Shown: in pieces, positions 61,596 to 64,000 of the stretch
Numbering within the stretch: position 1 is the first letter of the stretch
How the letters are laid out: every line of letters begins with the position of its first letter
NCBI RefSeq assembly: GCF_010548375.1
Contig: NZ_JAAGLY010000008.1
Coordinates: 1 to 64,000 of the forward strand
Direction: 5' to 3'
Length of the DNA stretch: 64,000 nt
From: Streptomyces sp. SID13726
GTDB lineage: Bacteria > Actinomycetota > Actinomycetes > Streptomycetales > Streptomycetaceae
Notes under the pieces: generated by a model
Told to the model about the DNA's origin: nothing
Databases searched by the model: none
What the model saw: the letters and a program-made list of their open reading frames with translations, nothing else
Position numbers and translations under genes: made by a program

Positions 61596-62735
61596 CTACC
61601 CGCCGCAGAACTCCGCCTCGACCACCGCGTCGGTGTCCCCGGACCAGTCGCCGTTGAAGTTGAAGGCGACGGAGTGCTTGCCGTCGGCGGTGGTCACGGC
61701 CACGGAGTTGGAGCCGTGGATGCCCCCGTCGTGGCCCCAGACGTGGACCCCGCAGCTGAGCTCGCGGTCGATGAGCCCGAGGCCGTAGCCGGCGTTCGGG
61801 ATGCCCTCGACGGTCACCGTGGTCTTCATCTCCTTGAGCTGCTTCGGCGGGAGCAGCTTCCCCTTCAGCAGGGCGGAGTAGAAGCGGTCGAGGTCGGCCG
61901 AGTCGGAGATCATCTCGCCCGCCGAGGAAGCCAGCGAGGGGTTCAGTTTCGTGACGTCGTACGTCGGTCCCGTGGCCGTCTCCGCGAGCTTGGAGTAGGC
62001 CCGGCTGCTGGGCTGCGGGACGGTGACACGGGTGCCCGGGACCGAGGTGGCGGTCAGGTGCAGGGGCCCGATGATCCGGCGGCGGATCTGCTCGGCGTAC
62101 GACTGCCCGGTGGCCTTCTGGATCACCATGCCGGCCAACACGTAGTTGGTGTTGGAGTAGTTCCAGGAGGTGCCCGGCGCGAAGTCCGGCTTGTGGGCCA
62201 TGGCGATCGCGACGAGCTGCTCGGGGCTCTTTGTGTCGTAACGGTGCTCGAAGAAGCCGTCCTTGAGGAAGTAGGTGCGCGCGAACGTCTCGTCGGACGT
62301 GTAGTTGAAGATGCCGCTCGTGTGGTTGAGGAGCTGACGGAGCGTGATCCTGCCGCCGTCGTGGCCGTTGCCGTGCACCACGCCCGGCAGCCACTTCTCG
62401 ACCTTGTCGTCGAGCGACAGCCGTCCCTCCGCCTCCAGTTGGAGCAGCACGGTGGAGACGAAGGTCTTGGTGATGGAGCCGACGCGGTAGCGGTCGTCCG
62501 CCGAACGCGGGGCGCCCGTGCGGAGGTTGCCCGTCCCGACGGTGGTCGACCAGGTGCTCCGGCCGTCCTTCGCCGTCAGCGTCACCCCGGGCACCCCGTC
62601 CCGCACGGCGGCCCGGACGGCCTGCCGGGTCGCCCCGTGGCCGTCGCCCGCGGGTGCCGCCGCCAGCGCCGGGGCGGCGAGCGCCGCCGTGAGCGCCACG
62701 GTCGTCGCCGCCACCACAGTCATACGTACGGTCAT
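61596..62735 (-). CDS. Secreted serine hydrolase, DD-peptidase/class C beta-lactamase fold
   Basis: 379 residues. A Sec signal peptide (about 1-26, ALAAPALAAAP). The active-site SxxK is S87-I-T-K in VGSITKTF, the second motif YSN lies in SWNYSNTNYVLAG, and the third is HDG in VWGHDGG. The layout resembles the Streptomyces R61 DD-carboxypeptidase and its many paralogues. It may trim cell-wall peptides or act as an esterase. Two Cys (SCGVHV and EFCGG at the C-terminus) may form a disulfide. Downstream of the metallophosphoesterase gene by 100 bases. Confidence 0.92.
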   Translation of the reverse strand: MTVRMTVVAATTVALTAALAAPALAAAPAGDGHGATRQAVRAAVRDGVPGVTLTAKDGRSTWSTTVGTGNLRTGAPRSADDRYRVGSITKTFVSTVLLQLEAEGRLSLDDKVEKWLPGVVHGNGHDGGRITLRQLLNHTSGIFNYTSDETFARTYFLKDGFFEHRYDTKSPEQLVAIAMAHKPDFAPGTSWNYSNTNYVLAGMVIQKATGQSYAEQIRRRIIGPLHLTATSVPGTRVTVPQPSSRAYSKLAETATGPTYDVTKLNPSLASSAGEMISDSADLDRFYSALLKGKLLPPKQLKEMKTTVTVEGIPNAGYGLGLIDRELSCGVHVWGHDGGIHGSNSVAVTTADGKHSVAFNFNGDWSGDTDAVVEAEFCGG

Positions 62736-62753
62736 GTCTTCCCCCTGTCGTGG

Positions 62754-62772
62754 TCACGCTCGGCGAGCGTGA
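62754..62772. promoter_or_regulatory. Perfect hairpin/inverted repeat upstream of serine hydrolase
   Basis: TCACGCTC and GAGCGTGA with a 3-base loop lie 19 bases upstream of the hydrolase start and past the metallophosphoesterase stop. It may be a short terminator or an operator. Confidence 0.5.
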
Positions 62773-62835
62773 TCGGCGGGAGAGACTCACCCCGGTCGGT
62801 GAAGGTTGAAGCGGACAAAAGGGGTTGAGCGGCTT

Positions 62836-64000
62836 TCAGCCCTTCTTGAGCACCAGCTCCGTGTTCTTGTCCCCCGCGCCACCGCCGAGCTTGGTGCTCG
62901 ACCCCGGGGCGTTGTAGGCGAGTTCGCGGTAGAGGGCGGCGAGGCCGGTCTGGGAGAGGTCGCCGAAGTCGGTGCGGTGCGGGGCCGCGGACTCGACCAG
63001 GGTGGTGAAGACCGACAGCGTGCCGTCCTTGTTGTCCACCAGCTCGATGACCCGCGCCAGGTGCGGGAAGTCGATGTGCGAGGCGGTGGAGATCTCCCAG
63101 AACGAGCGGCCGTCGGGCGCCGAGTGCGGGGTGATCTCGTTGCGGTGGATGTGTCCGTTGACCCAGGCCAGGACGTTGCGGTGGCTGCCGAGGAGGGCGA
63201 TGACCTCGTCGCCGCTGTGCCGGCGCTCGCCGGGGGCGGCCGGGTCGGGGCGGGTGTTGTCCATCGAGGTGCTGGTGTGGTGGCTGAAGATCACCGCGTA
63301 CGAGTCCTTGTTCTCGCGCAGTGTCCGGTCCAGCCACTTCAGCTGGGCGGAGCCGATGGACCCCTGGTAGTGGCCGCCCGGGTCGGTGGTGTCGAGGCTG
63401 ATGCCGATGACGTCGTCGGCGACGCGGAAGCTGTAGTACTGGGTGCCCGCTTCGAGGTTGGCCGTGGAGTAGCCGTGCCCGACCGGGCCCACGCCCCGGT
63501 GGGCGGGGTCGAGGTGGGCCTTGAGGTAGTCGCGGGCGGTGTAGGGGGCGCGCCGCTCGTCGGGGGTGACCGAGCGCATGTCCCGGGTGTGCGACTTGAG
63601 CAGGTCGCGGAAGGCGTGGCCCAGCGGGTCGGAGGCCTTCTGGACCATCTTCTGGAGCTTCCTGGACTCGGACGCGGACAGCGACATCAGCTTCTTGCCG
63701 CCGACGGCGTACTCGGCGAGCCAGGAGTCGCCGTGGCCGTAGCAGCCCAGCGGCAGGGTGTCGTGGTTGCCGACCGTGGAGTACCAGGGGATGTTGAGGC
63801 CGGGGCTGTTCACCTGCCGTACGGCGGCGGCGAGATAGCCCGGCAGGTGCGGGAAGCCGTACTGCTTGTCGGTGTCGCGGGCGGCCGAGTCGGCCTGCCA
63901 GTACAGCTTGAGACCGCTGTTCTGGACGCCCTCGTAGTGGCGCGGGTCACCGGAGTTGGGGGTGACCCGGCCGCCGCTCATGACGGTGAGGAACCAGTCC
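62836..64000 (-). CDS. Metallophosphoesterase, TIGR03767-like (cut by window edge)
   Basis: The C-terminal 388 codons of a larger protein; the frame is open through the last base, so the N-terminus with the first metal motif (DxH and GD) lies outside. Visible are GNHDT, FSHHTSTSM and GHIHRN, the later metal ligands of calcineurin-type phosphoesterases, and FWEISTASHIDFPHLARVIEL, typical of the TIGR03767 family. These are usually exported by Tat. The Met at 63981 is internal, not a start. Substrate unknown. Confidence 0.88.
   Translation of the reverse strand, partial: DWFLTVMSGGRVTPNSGDPRHYEGVQNSGLKLYWQADSAARDTDKQYGFPHLPGYLAAAVRQVNSPGLNIPWYSTVGNHDTLPLGCYGHGDSWLAEYAVGGKKLMSLSASESRKLQKMVQKASDPLGHAFRDLLKSHTRDMRSVTPDERRAPYTARDYLKAHLDPAHRGVGPVGHGYSTANLEAGTQYYSFRVADDVIGISLDTTDPGGHYQGSIGSAQLKWLDRTLRENKDSYAVIFSHHTSTSMDNTRPDPAAPGERRHSGDEVIALLGSHRNVLAWVNGHIHRNEITPHSAPDGRSFWEISTASHIDFPHLARVIELVDNKDGTLSVFTTLVESAAPHRTDFGDLSQTGLAALYRELAYNAPGSSTKLGGGAGDKNTELVLKKG

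Noticed and set aside
58099..61788. 1229-codon plus-strand ORF
   Set aside because: It runs through two convergent genes, a terminator and parts of four real genes on other frames; the composition is typical of a shadow frame.

Overview
The window is high-GC actinobacterial DNA, almost certainly from a Streptomyces chromosome. Three things point there. Third codon positions are strongly G/C, and there are many GTG and TTG starts. The gene order is the one I know from S. coelicolor (SCO2606-SCO2645 neighbourhood): mreBCD-pbp2-rodA, ndk, folC, valS, clpX, clpP2, clpP1, tig, then rpiB, sodF and pepN. There is also a mycothiol-dependent nitroreductase homologue and a Nur-type operator in front of sodF. 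The assignment rests on recognition of gene families and order; no search was run.

Layout. 1-1800 is an accessory left edge: one end of an IS21-like element (four 23-bp repeats), two small membrane-anchored proteins of unknown function and a doubtful short ORF. 1789-12043 is a minus-strand block: a radical SAM protein, a CYTH-CHAD polyphosphate-type protein, then the cell-wall elongation/sporulation cluster rodA-mrdA-mreD-mreC-mreB, and ndk with its terminator. 12107-17231 continues on minus with ndk, a DUF4233-like membrane protein, folC and valS. 17368-22885 holds a Pro/Gln-rich membrane protein, clpX, the clpP1-clpP2 operon with a ClgR-like box, and trigger factor. Two tRNA genes (Pro-TGG, Gly-TCC) follow at 23.1-23.5 kb.

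23.5-31.9 kb is a mixture of single genes: an acyltransferase, a small HD hydrolase resembling (p)ppGpp hydrolases, the decayed relic of an ABC transporter, a membrane SpoIIE-type phosphatase, an Eis-like acetyltransferase, a Nei-type DNA glycosylase, rpiB and an amino-acid permease. 31.9-46.4 kb is a variable segment bracketed by two paralogous amino-acid permeases. It carries a giant Ser/Thr kinase with a low-complexity linker containing four 111-bp tandem repeats, a divergent LPKTG-anchored surface protein, a berberine-bridge-like FAD oxidase behind a 16-bp inverted repeat, bioY, a ROK regulator, and a complete sulfonate uptake and desulfonation operon (binding protein, permease, ATPase, FMN monooxygenase, TauD-like dioxygenase). 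The ROK gene and the sulfonate operon are each preceded by a tiny Cys-containing leader ORF that appears to sit on a leaderless transcript. I infer paired cysteine-responsive attenuation.

46.4-64 kb contains the second permease, sodF with an exact Nur box, a DUF574-type methyltransferase, a sugar-kinase cluster (two FGGY kinases, a 2-hydroxyacid dehydrogenase, a histidine phosphatase), a zinc-ribbon microprotein, a DsbA-like nitroreductase with CPWA instead of CPWC, pepN, an AbiEi/nuclease-like protein, a luciferase-like oxidoreductase with a GT4 glycosyltransferase, a DD-peptidase-like serine hydrolase, and a metallophosphoesterase cut by the right edge.

No CRISPR array, prophage, rRNA or large biosynthetic cluster is visible. 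The strongest leads are the two Cys leader ORFs, the kinase repeat array, the dispersed 48-bp repeat that has been absorbed into a kinase reading frame, and the decayed ABC transporter.
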